Assembly (NCBI GenBank): GCA_025024175.1
Contig: QCXZ01000041.1
Location: 27,027,786 to 27,091,785, forward strand
Reading direction: 5' to 3'
Length of the DNA stretch: 64,000 bases
Source: Rhyzopertha dominica
Taxonomy: Eukaryota > Arthropoda > Insecta > Coleoptera > Bostrichidae
Shown one piece after another: positions 1 through 12,764 of the stretch; position 1 is the stretch's first letter; every line of letters begins with the position of its first letter. Made by a program: the position numbers and the translations under genes. The notes beneath the pieces were generated by a model. That model was not told where the DNA came from. It worked only from the letters and a program-made list of their open reading frames with translations, and did not search any database.

Positions 1-2700
1 TTTGACATCGGTTGTGACTTTAATCTTGCAATATTTTTTTGGCGGACATAAAGGTGGCAGCAGGAGCTTTTTTCTTCTTCGAAACATCTTATTGCCTTTT
101 GTGGGATATCCACTCGGCAGAATGCTTTTTGAATATTTTCGCTATTTCATTAGTTATTATTCTTTCTCCTGGGTGGCTTCCTAAGTAGCTGCTCAATTAA
201 GCATTTTAACGAAAAATAAAATGTAACGTCTAAAGGCTGAAGTCTATGGGACGTATGTATAGTGCTATATTTAAAATAATAATAGCAAAAAAATTTTGCA
301 AAACGTGCAATCTATTAGTATACAATGGCTTATATGGTTATTTATTGTCATTGTTGTTTTCCCAAGTTTTTAAAATGTTTGAACCTGTCTAGAAACAACG
401 TTTCGTTAATTCACCCGTTTTCTGAAGTGCACTAACATGCACCAGATGGGCAGATTCTTCTTAAAGCTGAATTTAACATATGTACTTATTGTACACATGA
501 TCATGGGCGTACCCAGCTTTTGGTCTAAGGGGAGGGGGCAAAGCAGGAATTTGCCTTACTGATTAATTCAATATAAATAAAAATGTGCCTTTATCGGATT
601 ATGTATCTAAGTAATTAACGAATTATTTATTTTATGAACAATCTTCGTTGATTTTCTGCAAGGTGACTTAAAACATCTTCTGTGAAGACCCAAGTTTTAT
701 ATGTTTTTTATATATACTGATCTTCAAAATTAAATTGATTATCGTTTTATCTAACAATTTTTACTCTTACATCTAATTTTACTCTAATTTCTGCATAATT
801 TAAAACCACAATTTGTAATTGTTGTCAAGCTACAAAAATCGTTTCATTATTATATTCATCTTGCTGGCTGTCATTGATTTGCAAAATATGGCTCAATATC
901 GCAAAAACGTATGTTAAAATTTTTTACGAAATTTACTTGACTATACTGAAATCTGCAGGGATTAGCAATTAAACGCACAGTATAAATTATTACAAATGTA
1001 GGTATTCCTTTGTGATCAATTAATCTTATTATGGCAATGTAAGTTATATTTCGATTGTTACTTTTGTGGCAATTTGTATCTGACATGGAAGTAATTTATG
1101 TTTCTAACTTTAATCATATATGCATAGTTTATGTGCTTTTAAAGCGCCTGATGTCATCTGAAACTGAATATGAGCAAATCGATGATACCCACTAACTTGG
1201 GACATTAGCAAATTTTGGATTAATAGCCGTGATCGCATTGATCTGATATTTTAAATAGATCGAATTTTAGTACTCCTTTGGCTAAAATAATGACCAAGGC
1301 ATATAAATCGAAAATAGTGCTTTTGAGTCGATTATATAAATGCTAGATAATAACCACAAACCGCAACACATCAGTAAAATGATAGCATATTACATTTCAA
1401 TGTTCGACGACAATTTTGTACACATTATGAGTAGGTAGGTACTGTATAAAATCAGAATTAGATAGTTGCATAAAATTATGCAAGACATGCTTTGTTATGA
1501 ACACAGTACAGAATATACCATCTTTTATTTAGACTGAGCCTTTGGGTTTATTTGATTATCACATTTTTCATTTAGCTATTATTTTTTTAGTTAAGCCAAC
1601 CTCCGTAGTCCGCCAGCGCACTGCCTGCAATAATTAACCCAGCACTTAATATTTTAACCAAATTAAGCCTCATTTAAATAAACTGAGATATATTTAATCC
1701 GTTTTTCAAAAAGCCTTTTGTATACTGGCGTTTTAACAGCATACCGGGTTTTAATACTACTGGATTCCTAAAACTTATGTTAAATAGACTTTCATAACTC
1801 TTAGTTCGGATGGATTTTTGCTTGAAATAACTGATATTTAAAAGTGTTTGTTTATCTGTATTAATTTTGAAAAATATGGGACCGATTTTTGTATTGCACA
1901 TAACAGAATCATGCATAGTTGAACAATCCCCATAAGAAAACATATTAGAAGAGCAGGCGAACAAAGTAGAAATCGTATTATGACTCCTGACCAAAATAAG
2001 CTTGGAAACCGTTTGACAACGACTTATTGAATGTCATTTGCATAGGTCAAATATGAGTTCTGGATAAAAATTGTGAAATACGCTTGTCTATAAATTTTAC
2101 TTCATTAACAATTTGGTACATACGTACTTAATTAATCAGCTAAATGTATGGAAGGTAGGAAGGGTCCAGAGTTGGCAGTCCAGGTCCAGGGGGGAGCTGC
2201 CCCCCCTTGCCCCCCTCGGTACGTCCATGCACATGATGGTTGCTATTTTCCTTCTTTCAGCACTTGCTATAAATTCTACTCTCTTCTGGCCTATTTCCGC
2301 ATGAATTTTTGTAGGTTTTTGCACCGTTGAAATTCAAGTTTCAACAGCATTTAATATTCTACTTGGTAAGAATCCATATTTTTCTAAGAGTGTTCGAATT
2401 CTGATAAAAATGGTTAACCTCTTTATTAAAAGCAGCTTAGCGATTGAGGCTTGTACTTTCTGGTTTCCTTAAACTTATATTTGAAAGCCTATTAAGAAAT
2501 CCTCTCAGCCCTGATTTTCTGGCAGTTCGGGAGTCAGTCGAAAACGTTTGTTTTAAATTATTTCCTTTGGAATATATTAAAGCGCAGCGTTTAATTTCAG
2601 TCGGTGTCAACCCATAGTACAGTTTTGACCATTTTAAAATCTGTTCAGCAAAAAGTGTTTTGTTCTTTTCAGAAAATACTGTGTGACCTCCCAATCAGGA
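1..2700 (-). pseudogene. pogo/Tigger-like (DDE_1) transposase remnant, split by an inserted element
   Basis: The minus strand reads as a decayed pogo-superfamily transposase. The 2694-2437 part resembles the N-terminal DNA-binding region (LYYGLTPTEIKRCALIYSKG, then SLRKPESTS). At about 2385-2238 comes NAVET followed by ISTVQKP and GQKRVEFIASAER, matching the family block around the first catalytic Asp; the Asp position reads Val here. After the 502-2229 insertion the gene continues. Pieces resembling the family's second block lie near 400-300. TSHRLQPLDV, around the third acidic residue, lies near 270-230. An HPG..I motif lies near 175-150. Several stops and frameshifts make it non-functional. 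The gene runs off the left window edge. The order and spacing of the blocks make the family assignment firm; the exact subfamily (Tigger, jerky-like) is not determined. Confidence 0.8.
502..2229. mobile_element. Non-autonomous DNA transposon with 8-bp TSD (hAT- or P-like), inserted in the pogo remnant
   Basis: The ends are inverted repeats: CATGGGCGTACCCAG on the left, and CATGGACGTACCGAG as the reverse complement of the right end (2 mismatches in 15). Both are followed by G-rich tracts. The identical 8-mer CACATGAT flanks the element at 494-501 and 2230-2237, a perfect target-site duplication. The flanking pogo-like transposase frame continues across the element once one 8-mer is left out, which independently confirms both ends. 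The 1.73-kb interior has no recognisable transposase; the longest open stretch (1674-1994, minus) is unassigned. An 8-bp TSD and a CA start fit hAT or P superfamilies; the sequence alone does not choose between them. Confidence 0.85.
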
Positions 2701-4524
2701 TGCAGAAGTATTACCATCTTACTGTAATAGATCCCAATTTTCACAATTTACTAAAAAAGGCCATTAAGGTCCGATAGTAAAGATGGCCAGGAAATTTAAA
2801 CTGCTTAGGAAATTAAGTAACTGGTTAAATGTTATCATTGGTGGAATTATTTCTAGTGTCCGCTATTTTCGTATAAGCCTTTACGTGCTAAACTGAGCAA
2901 TTCAGATCCAAGCATTAGGTTTACATTTGAAACCATACTAAGCGAAAAATAGAGCTACATACCAATTACAAACATAAGTTTTATGTAAAGTCTGTGTATT
3001 TGTTTAAAGTCCTGCTAATCATCCGAAAGTAAAAATGCGTGGAAGTGTACGTTGTTTGTAACTTGTATGAAACAGGAAGGGATCCGCTAGACAGTTATTA
3101 ACTGGTGCACGCTGAACAAACACGTAGAGTCCATGATCGTATAACCTTATTAGCACCGCATCGAAACTTGGGCTTATTGCTCATAACACACCACCACTAT
3201 GGAATCGGTTCCGTAACGGATGTAAAGACCACACTCGGTTCCCGGAACCGGAACTGCCGTTGTAAAGTAGTTTGTTGCCAGATGATCCTCGTGCCTAAAG
3301 GAGACCAGCGGCAGCATTAGTTCGAGTACCTCGTGAATGGCGACCAACGGCGACCCGCCGTGTCGGTCGACATCTATCACTAGGTAGACGCTGACCTGAC
3401 ACTTTTATTGGAAAATAAAAATTTTTGTGGGGGAAGTTCGTGCTATATTCGCACGATAAATTCGACGTTCAAGCTGAATGAATGAATATGCTCCGTGTAA
3501 GCAGCAAGGTGAATAAAAATGTCTTGTAGAATTGGTGTTCCATTCCATATGGCTGCAAATTTGAATTTAAAATGGTCTGTGCAACCGTATTAATCATGTC
3601 AGCGTTTAATGGTTTCTCATTGTTGAACTAGAACACATTTTATCTTGTTAGCATAATTTTGTAAAACTAACACAGAATGAGATACTACTTACGCTGTATT
3701 TGATCTATGAAAGAAGAGCTGTAGCACCACTGAAGATACTAGACTAGACTAGAAAACGATTGATCATTTCATAGGTAGAATTCCATCGTGTCGGCATATC
3801 AATGTTCAATTTTAAAGTTGGGATTTGCATTTGCTCCTGAGTTTCCTTCAACTGCCTTATTACTTTTATGAAAGAACTTAACAATCCTCTTGATCTTTTC
3901 AACAACTTATGCCGGGTACGTCGCGTGTGTGTGCGTCGACGCCAGAATACGGCACTTAGAAAAAACGGGGTGTGCTTAAGAAAAGAGGGGAGGGGACGTC
4001 ATCCGTTGACAGCGGAGACGTAAAAGAAAGTGGTGTTCTTCCCCAATGATCACAACAAAGGCTAAAACTGCAAGTGTTTGCCCCTGTCGGCTCATTGCCG
4101 ATAACCTGCCGAGCTAGTGCATAAAAAAATTAAGTTTGTCACTGGCTTTATCCTACTGAAGGTAAAGTTTCAGTTATTGGTCATCCCCGACGCCGGACCT
4201 GCCAGTGAGGACAACCAGGAGCGGCGCGGTTTTGTGGGACTGTACTGGGAAGATTGAAGGACAGAATCCGCTAAGTGGCTTACGTTTTTCTTTTTCGTTA
4301 TTTTATTTTTTCGTGTTGACATTTGATTTTCATACACATATCAGTTACGTGCGTTTTCGTTATTCTTTTTGTATATAGCTATATATTTAGATAATTTTGA
4401 TGTATGTTCCTTATTTGAATAAGTATTGTTGATTTGAACTGCGTTATTTTATTTGAACCCAAGCATGAGATGAGCTAGCCTGGTACAAATTCCATGAATT
4501 TCCTTCAACCCCGTCTGCGTTACT
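2701..4524. other. No recognised gene; CpG-bearing, less AT-rich stretch
   Basis: No domain was recognised. Segments at about 3060-3430 and 3900-4260 are visibly richer in G, C and CpG than their surroundings. An open frame on the minus strand at 3174-3380 has a balanced residue composition but matches no family I know. This could be a host exon or promoter region, or an unrecognised element. Confidence 0.3.
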
Positions 4525-5290
4525 AAANTTAAAGGGTGTGCGAGGCAGCCCCAGTAACGCCAGCCGCCAAGGACGAATGGCCAGTTTCATGTTTGAAGCT
4601 TGTGTGTGACCGGTTTGACTTAAAGCACACGATTCGCAGCTTAATAAATCCGCCGTCAGAAATTTTGTTTATCATTATTGACAGTGTGATGAACAGTAAT
4701 GCTGTAGAAACTGTCTTCTCATCCATCGTAAGACAAATAGCTGATGTTTTCGCTAACCGGTTTCTCACAGTTTCATTGTATATTGCAGGAGTCAGTGAGT
4801 TTTCCTTGTTGGAGGATGGTAATTCGGATTAAGGATATACAGTAACTTCTTAAATTCTGGATCCTCCACGATACTGAAAGCATGAAATTCTTTCGTTATC
4901 ATAGCTATCAGCTATCAATTTCTCTGTTTCCTTGGTGGAAGCGGTCTATGAAAGTATTGCGTAATAGTGGATGGCTGACGATGATCAGATGTTCTTCATA
5001 GTGGCGTTTTTGCTTCACCAAGAAAAGTTCTTGGGAAGCATGCTCCTGATAAGGGTTTTCGTTTGCATCAGTATCAACTACAACTGTTTCTGGGTGAAGG
5101 ACGCTTGCTGTTGCCGCTCAATTTTTTGGAGAGAATGTTTTGCCTTCAAATGGCGAATAACATCACATGCAGATTTATTTGTGACGGATAACTGTTGCCC
5201 ACAATAAGTGCATTTAACTTTTTTGCGGCGTTGATTGGGCATAAGTGCAACAATACCTCACTTTTTTGTTTTGATTCCATAACTGTCGCT
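4525..5290 (-). pseudogene. hAT-superfamily transposase remnant (BED-type zinc finger plus N-terminal part)
   Basis: On the minus strand, 5242-5078 encodes 54 residues with a BED-type finger: CTYCGQQ, then CDVIRHLKAKH. The pattern is C-x2-C followed by H-x4-H. Further on, around 4890-4820, the peptide VEDPEFKKLLYILNPNYHPP matches the conserved block of BED-hAT transposases just before the catalytic domain. The 4768-4529 part contains ICLTMDEKTVS, corresponding to the family's LTTDGWTS block around the first catalytic Asp. Frameshifts and stops separate these pieces, and the catalytic C-terminal half was not found. One N base lies at about 4527. Known BED-hAT proteins are about 600 residues, so less than half remains. 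Confidence 0.75.
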
Positions 5291-6272
5291 CTGGTAAAGT
5301 TCTACAAATAAAAACCTATCTGCTGCAGATTCATTTAAATATATGTATTATTACCAGTTATTGGAATGTAGTATATAAATTGCAAAACAAGAAAGTACAG
5401 CGCAACTGCAGCACGGGTCCGCCACCGCATTCTGTTTCTGAACCTGCGTACTACAAGCGACAACTACAAGCGATAGCTCGCGCTCCGTCGTCTACGCGTG
5501 CATGGTGAATGGTAGGGGCAGCGCACTGCGCTGATACTAGACGGTGCGTCATAGTTAGTGTATCAGCACACAAAATGTTGTTGCGTTACCCATGACAAAT
5601 TCCTATGTCACATCCTCCTATTATATGATGTACTTTACTCTGGAATACGATGTTTAAAAAGTGCAAAAAATGTAAAATCTTGTGCTTGTAAGTTGCCGCC
5701 ATCTACCAGTGAGATTTGGAAGCATTTTTGTAGTATGACACATGGCAAAGATCGTTATCCTTTTAAGTGGAGTTATCCATAGTAAAAGGTATTACTTTTT
5801 CTTGTTCATCTTAAACTAAATTAATGTTTGCTCCGTTACAAATGTTATAGTAAAGTGAAGCCTTTTTCAGAAACTTGATACCCCGATAGAGTATCAAATG
5901 GGGGGATACATACAGAAAAAAAATAATTGAATCAAACCCCAAGTAAGCTTAAAATATAATTTAGAAGTCTGAATTAAAGCCACGCTTCCAAACGCGCCCT
6001 GATCCTACGTACCGAACACGATGCGGATAATCCTGTTGCTGAGCCATAATAATATATTGTCGAGTTTCCTAATATCAGTCATACTTAGATAAATGTCTAT
6101 AGTTTAAGTTTTTGCGTCCCGTGTGTTGGCGTAGCTTAGTAATTTTCTTCGCCGTAATAGTATAGCCAATCTGCAGTGTCTGATTGTGAGCAAAATGAAC
6201 AGGAATCAGTTGACGAGCGCAAGAAAGTATATTGTGTCGTGCCTATATGCAGGGCCGGTAGATAATGTCTGA
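5291..6272. other. No recognised gene
   Basis: AT-rich sequence with a more GC-rich patch at about 5400-5530. It may be the 5' side of the adjacent hAT remnant, but no terminal repeat was found to prove that. Short open frames show no family features. Confidence 0.25.
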
Positions 6273-6280
6273 CCCGAGAG

Positions 6281-8317
6281 CAGTGATGAGCGCGTAAAAT
6301 ACGCCATGTAGATTACGCTATTATCTACGCGTAAACTATGTAATATTCTACCTCGAAAGTCTACTGTAGAAAATATCATTGCGTAGATAAACAGAAATAT
6401 TGAAATATTTAGTTTTCTAATGGCGTTCATCATCAGTATTTTTACTCCTTGCTATCTAAGCGAAATACTACCCCGTTTTAATTAAGGTAACTAGATAAAT
6501 GTCTAAACAATAATAATAAGAAAACCAGACTAAGCAGGGCAAGCGTGTCGTTATAGTCACTTTGGAGTAGGATTGGCATGACTAAAACAAAATGTTTAAA
6601 ACAGAATGTTTTAAACTTGTTTAAAACAACGCTTCTGTTTAAAACTTTGTTTTAAACAAATGTTTAAATCATTTGTTTTAAACAGCGTTTNTTTAACTAA
6701 TGTTTTAAACAGTGTTTTTTACGACTATTGTATGTGATTCATTAATTATTACTATTAGGCTCATTTACCCTCCACAAATAGATAAACAGGATTATTAGTA
6801 ATTACATATCTACATAATGTCACCTTACATTTGCATAAAAATGAATTGAATTCAAAACCAGGCCCAGTTTTTTGTCGACACAACGGTTATAGAATTTTTT
6901 TCTGTAGCTATATATTACAAATATTTTAAAACAACAAATAAAAATTTTAACCATATCATAACATAAAAATTTGTATTTCTGGTCCAATACAACAAAACAA
7001 TAAATAAGACGTTCATTCAACACTTACTAGATAATTATATATTTAGCATAATAGAACAAATAGTTATTAGAACTTGGGAATATACAAAACAATAAACAAG
7101 AAATAAAATATTTCTACTAGTGCAAGCATATCTTTTTTGCAGTTTTTGCATCGAGCTCGCATTGTACTATTTTGCACCTTAATTTTGTCTAAGTAATTCC
7201 ACACTGCATTATTCCTCCTACTGGTCATTGTAATTGTTGAACTTTAAACTTGAAACATACAATGTCGGTTCCTATTCTCTTTGTTAAAGTTGATATTAGC
7301 TAAAATCAACTCGGTAACCAGTATGTGACTGGTCTGAATATTAAGAACAGAGTTGATTTTCACTTAAAATAGAAAAGAAAAACCGGCTCGTAATAACTAA
7401 AATTGTCGCGTAAATGCCGTACACATCGAATACAATAGTACAAATGACAAATGACAACAGGCAATCGTAGTCACCTAGGGATTTTTAGACAACTGCTACC
7501 CTTTGCGTCATCTACTCGTATTTATTTTTACTAATACACATAGCAATTTGCATGGAGTGCATGTTTAAAACAGTGTTTAAAACGTTTTAAACATGTTTTC
7601 AACTAAGTAAGAAAAAAACATGTTTAAAACAATTTAAACATGATTAAATTAAAAAAAACTGTTTGTTTTGATTAATTAAAAAAAACGTGTTTTTTGCCAA
7701 CCCTGCTTTGGAGACCTGAATCGGTCAAATGGATTCGTCCATGATTGTAAACAGTGATTTTATTGTTTTTCCTCTTTATAAAATGATATAGATAGTCAAT
7801 TTCATACGCCACCGTTGTTCTTTTATAGCAACCTTTTTAATCGTAGGTCACTTTTAATGTGCTATATTGACAGGGTATACAAGCACTTCTATTTGCTGAT
7901 CTAGGCACATTGATCTAAAAGAGCAAGGAGCAAGTGTTAGTTTCTTTGGAGATATATCAACAAGCATGCGTTTCAGAATTCAATAGATATAATAATAATA
8001 GAATAAAGAAGCAAGAAAACCGCTTGAATGTCATGATGACTTACTANAATCTGTTGTGTAAGTTTGTAATATAGATATTAAAAAAACTTTGTTAAATCTT
8101 AAACATTTTAAGGAATTTGACATATGTAGAAACACACAAGGCAGGAAAATTAGAAACAAGATAATTTACGCTTAGGTTTAGCGTGTACCTGATACATTTT
8201 AGCCGTAATATACTCGTCTTACATTTTCTACTCAAAAACTACGCCAAAGTGCTTTATCTACGTTTTCTACGCGTGTAACGTAGAAAATTGTAATTTACGC
8301 GTAAATGCCCATCACTG
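6281..8317. mobile_element. hAT-type non-autonomous element A (outer), split by element B
   Basis: The left end CAGTGATGAGCGCGTAAA and the reverse complement of the right end (CAGTGATGGGCATTTACGCG) form imperfect inverted repeats of the CAGTG.TGGGC type common in hAT elements. The 8-mer CCCGAGAG flanks both sides (6273-6280 and 8318-8325). Subterminal regions carry repeated CTACG/GCGTAAA-type words. Without the nested element B and its TSD the length is about 0.89 kb. No transposase remains. Confidence 0.85.
6568..7705. mobile_element. hAT-type element B, copy 1 (nested in element A)
   Basis: The ends are TAGGATTGGCA on the left and CAGGGTTGGCA as the reverse complement of the right end. CTTTGGAG flanks both sides (6560-6567 and 7706-7713). 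Both ends hold clusters of TTTAAAC/GTTTAAA words, likely subterminal transposase-binding repeats. On the minus strand at about 7228-7125 an open start encodes a BED-type finger N-terminus (W-N-Y-L-D-K, then C-K-N-C-K-K). This suggests derivation from an autonomous BED-hAT. A second copy lies at 53238-54383. The rest of the interior is non-coding. Confidence 0.88.
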
Positions 8318-8325
8318 CCCGAGAG

Positions 8326-11300
8326 GGTAGGTAGTAGTTATCGGGAATGAAGATCACCATGGTAAAAATTGTAAAATATAGTCATCGATGTATTCTTTTC
8401 AACAAAATATTTATTCCGCAATGCAATAACATTCATACGTTTTGAATTTCATGAAATGAGCTCATTCATAAATTTCTGCAGATCGACTTCGTCGGTCAGG
8501 TCACAGTAAACATGTAAAGAGGCTACTTTATGGTGCCAATCAAATTAATAACATTGTTGATCTTAAATTCTTTTTGAGTTAACGAAGAACAGGAAAGCTT
8601 TATTCATTTGAACAGAGTATTCCTGGAATGGCGATAAGCAGACCAACAAAGAGCATCAGCTGCGGAATTAAGGGTCGTTTAATAACCTTGTTTTGTCGAT
8701 TGTATGCCTATATACAATCGCGTTTGTTTCCGCGAGACATTTAAGATTAATAATTTAATCATACTTGATAATATGATGGTCGTTATTGATTTCTTATATA
8801 TTTTCGTCTAACGCCAAGTAGGTATTTTATCCACTCCGAATTTTTTGAGTTGGTATACGGGTCTGCATTTATTTAGGGATACAACTTATATATACAACGC
8901 CTAACAAGTGAACAAATGGCTAGAAAAGGTGCCTTCTCATTAATCAGAAGGCACTGCTAGAACAAAAACGAAAACAACAGCGGTCGGAATTTTTGTTTTC
9001 TGTTACATGACAACTAATTTTGCAATTATAATTACGGATTGCTTTATTTATAAACAGTTGTTTTATTTGGTATTCATAGGTTGTGGCGGATATTTTTAAC
9101 AATCATTTACCACGATTTAAAACTCAGCCCAGCACTATAGCCATGCTGGTAGTAAAAATCAGAAGATTCTATGGAACCATCGTAAATAGTGCAGTGGCCT
9201 CTCTATATTTTATTATATCTATAACATTCTGAAGTTTGAGTACACTTAAACTACAATGTACATATCTTTTCCATTCGTTTCAAAATTAGCATTCGGCTAT
9301 TACATCTGCTTATTTGTACACTCATCCGCGACTTAAATACCTACCGTTTTACTTTGAATCTTCTAGTAGCGAAACGAGGTTTTCAGTCAGCAAAGGTATA
9401 GTAGTAAGCTACATTTGGATGTGTAATGCACACTTGATATGAGTTTTTTTACATAAGGCAGCAGCTCTGTTTAATTTCATCAGATTTTATTGTAGTTTTT
9501 TCATTTTGACTTTTGTTTCGTGCCCTAACAACGATGCAATATGTTTAAAAATGAAGGCATACTTTCGTGCTATTTAATCAAGGCGCAAATATTTCAGTGA
9601 GATTGCAGTGCAGCGAAATGAAAGAGCCATTTAAGTATTTTGAACGATAAACATCAGCTAGCGAGCGAGCTTGAAACGCAGGTGTAACCCCAATGAGCCA
9701 TAATTCACCTATATTCCTTTACTTTTTTATCGTCGCTGTCTGCATAAGCGGCGACTATTATACGCTTACTAACGATAGTACTTGAACTGCAATTAATGTG
9801 AATAATACAGTTTTGTGTTATTATAGATCTTTGCTAAAGATAGTGACAGTAGATGCATTTTAGTTTGAAATATAAAAAAACGCAAATTTAAAACAATTCC
9901 TACCCACTACTACGCCACCTACAAGACTATTACCAATTATTTTTTAGGGTTACTGCAAGCTTGCCTTGGCGATCTAATTACTTATCTAGTACGTGTTAGT
10001 TTTTCATAATTTTCAACTCTGCTTTACGGTTCGTTATATAAAAGTACCCTAAAATGGAACAACTAAAGTTCCATTGTTTTTCTGAATTGTTTTAAGTGAA
10101 CAATTTCAGGCTAATTTGTTGACCGATATAAAATTAAACTGTACACATATTATAAAAAGAAAATAGCCGCGTTCTACTGTAAGAAAGCGTATAGTTTGGA
10201 AACAGGCTTTCAGTGAATATTGAGCGCACTAGCTGCTTAATAGCAAGTTGTATCAGACGTTTCAGTGTTTAGAGAACGCATTCCACAGTGAGCGCGTTTC
10301 AAACTTTCAATAGTTTCTTTCGATAGATGTCGGTAGTAGCAATAACGTTAAGGCCGAATTGCATTACCAATAATTGTTAAAAGGTTTTGGTACAAAAAGT
10401 TTTATGTAGGTATGTATGTAGGTTCCACCGCATTTAATTTAATTTTTGCTTAGAAGTGAAACTTTCCTGTTACTATCAAACAAGGATAATAGATTTAAAA
10501 AGTAAAAAACATGAAAATATTTTGAAATGCTTTAATAACAAAGCGTTAAATACAGGAGATCTTGTAATAAACAAGTAAGCAATAAGAGAAGTTAAATATG
10601 TATGGCGTTTCATCTTGCAAGCAGTCGCACGCGATTTCATCATTGCGGGTTTCTTCCGAAGACGGCAGGAGTTTTCTTAAAAAAGTCCAGTTCGGGAAGA
10701 TCTTCCCCCTGAATTTTGTGATTAAACTGTTTCTGTAAGAGAGACATGGCGTGGTCCTTCTTTTCAGAAGATATTATATTTTCTAGAGGTATACGTTTAA
10801 TTTGCGTTCACTACCACACTTAATAAGAGAAATTTTCATTGAAGCAAAAAAAAAGAAGGTGCCTTTCAGTTTTATCGTTATATGACCATCCTTAAAAATA
10901 AATTTCTTGAAGTAAATTATCTTGAAATCTCTGATTTCTGGAACTTTGTGACCATTTTTTATATCACACAACTATCAATTTTTACCTAATGGGTAAACTT
11001 GTCCTACTTGTTCATAATATGTGTCATATTGTTTAATGTTAACGATAATGTTATTTTTTTAATTATATCTTTTGAGCCCGACCGTGAACACGGTCTGCTG
11101 GCAAATAGGAAAAAAATCATTTCAGTAACAGCAGCAGGAGCTTTAGTCTTAAGCCAGAATGCCTTCTGGCCACCACGTCCGTCACAGAATAATGGGACAC
11201 TTTCTACATTTTGCAAATCTAGAGATCTAAGGCGTGCTAACTAAGTGGAAACAATTTCCGTAGAACGGCAACTGGCCTGATTTTTAGTCAATATATAAAA

Positions 11301-12373
11301 GACAGGCTTTTTTCAGTTCACATCCACACAACAAAACGTGTAGAAACTAATTTGACGTAAATAGAAGTCGTCTTGAGTGGGTGTTTTGGGTAGAGGGTGT
11401 ATCTATTATAAAGCAAAATGACAATGTTTTTGGAGAATTTTCCTTCAAAAGTTCGTAAAATGCATTTGCACGAACTTTATGAATTTTGTTGTCAATGATT
11501 CCTTTTCCTCTGCATCTTTTTGTTTCATGATATTCTTTATATTGAGAGTCCAGACACATCACTTGCTGGGTATAAAATGCCTACATTAAATTCATTGTGA
11601 AAAGTTCTTTTAAACATTGATATTCGTTTCAAACGTGTCATGCATGACTTGGTACGACTATAGTGACTTTCATAAGCCGGCAAGTCTTTTAGAAACCCTC
11701 AAATTTTATCTTTTACCACAAAAATTTACTATAATATCTATCACCACCCTTTTTTTCTTGGTATATTACCTTAATGAATGGTCTTCAAAAATACTATTAA
11801 TCTTCTTGGTTCTTGGTTATTCCTAGAGCTAAGTGGAATTCTCGGCAAACATTATATACTTTTTCTTTTTGTTTTAACGGGAAAGTAGTATTTTCCTTGT
11901 AGACTTCTAGGTTTTATTCTTCTCATCCTGTTAAATACGTAATCGCCTTCTTTTAGGTTCACCAACTAATATAATCTGACATAGTTTTTGATCTTGTGCG
12001 GTCTTAATCGGCTATTTTAAAGTCTTTATTTGATATTAAATTGTATCTGCATAAGAATATCTACAAAAGAAAATCCATTTAAAACTACAACCCTAAAGAA
12101 GTAAAACCTACTTTACCTTGGTCTTTTCAATTTCTCTCGTTCTGATATTCGACTCTTCTTTTTTCTAAATCCAGTATTAATTACACCAACAGTAACATTC
12201 ATTATTTTCAGTCTAACACATTCAAAGATAACAGAATACTATACATTTCTACAGCCCCCACATGTGGTATGTGATTGTGTAGTATGAAAGGTTATGTTAG
12301 AGCACATGATTATCCGATAAAACAGAACACAACACAAATTGATTTGCTATTAAAATGCGTATGGATATATCTG
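8326..12373. other. No recognised gene; AT-rich
   Basis: About 4 kb without a supportable gene. A short hairpin (9-bp arms, 8929-8937 and 8946-8954) is present. Open frames at 10999-11244 (plus) and 11004-11216 (minus) overlap each other and show no convincing family motif. Confidence 0.3.
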
Positions 12374-12512
12374 CTTTGGTATATAAGCAAAACCAGTTCT
12401 ATGCCGTGTTGTCTACACTAGACCTAAACTGCACTGATGAGCTGTAATGACAGCGAAATAGTACTATCTGCAGTTGGTTGAGGTGTAGACAGCACAGCAT
12501 AGACATGCATTC
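12374..12512 (+). repeat. 139-bp palindromic (snap-back) repeat, copy 1
   Basis: This segment matches 50088-50226 with about nine differences in 139 bases. Inside it are 20-base inverted arms at 12399-12418 and 12483-12502 (2 mismatches), plus an inner inverted pair around CTGCA. It could fold into a long hairpin and behaves like a short MITE. Similarity extends beyond the arms, so the true ends are not defined and no TSD was found. Confidence 0.8.
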
Positions 12513-12764
12513 TAATATCTGCTTTTGTTATCTTACATGTATTCCGCCGTAACAGGACACGCTTAGTTCACAACGTGTTTTGGCTGAACTACCGATGTTC
12601 AGGCTATGATTGTTATGTAATATGTGCGGCTTTGGACGATTCCGAGTGCATCAGTCCATGTCAACGACGTAAAATACCATTAATCCGTATAAAACACAAT
12701 TTTGATGAAAAGTGGACTTGTATGAATTTGAATAAACGCTCTTCATTTAAACTTCGGAATAACC

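Noticed and set aside
6820..7023. Minus-strand open frame conserved between element B copies (also 53410-53712)
   Set aside because: Conservation follows from homology of the copies; composition is low-complexity and no domain is visible.
11004..11244. Overlapping open frames on both strands, the minus one with DGRGGQKAFW recalling a DxCGGQN motif of some transposases
   Set aside because: One weak motif in 70 codons, no neighbouring blocks, and the opposite strand is equally open.
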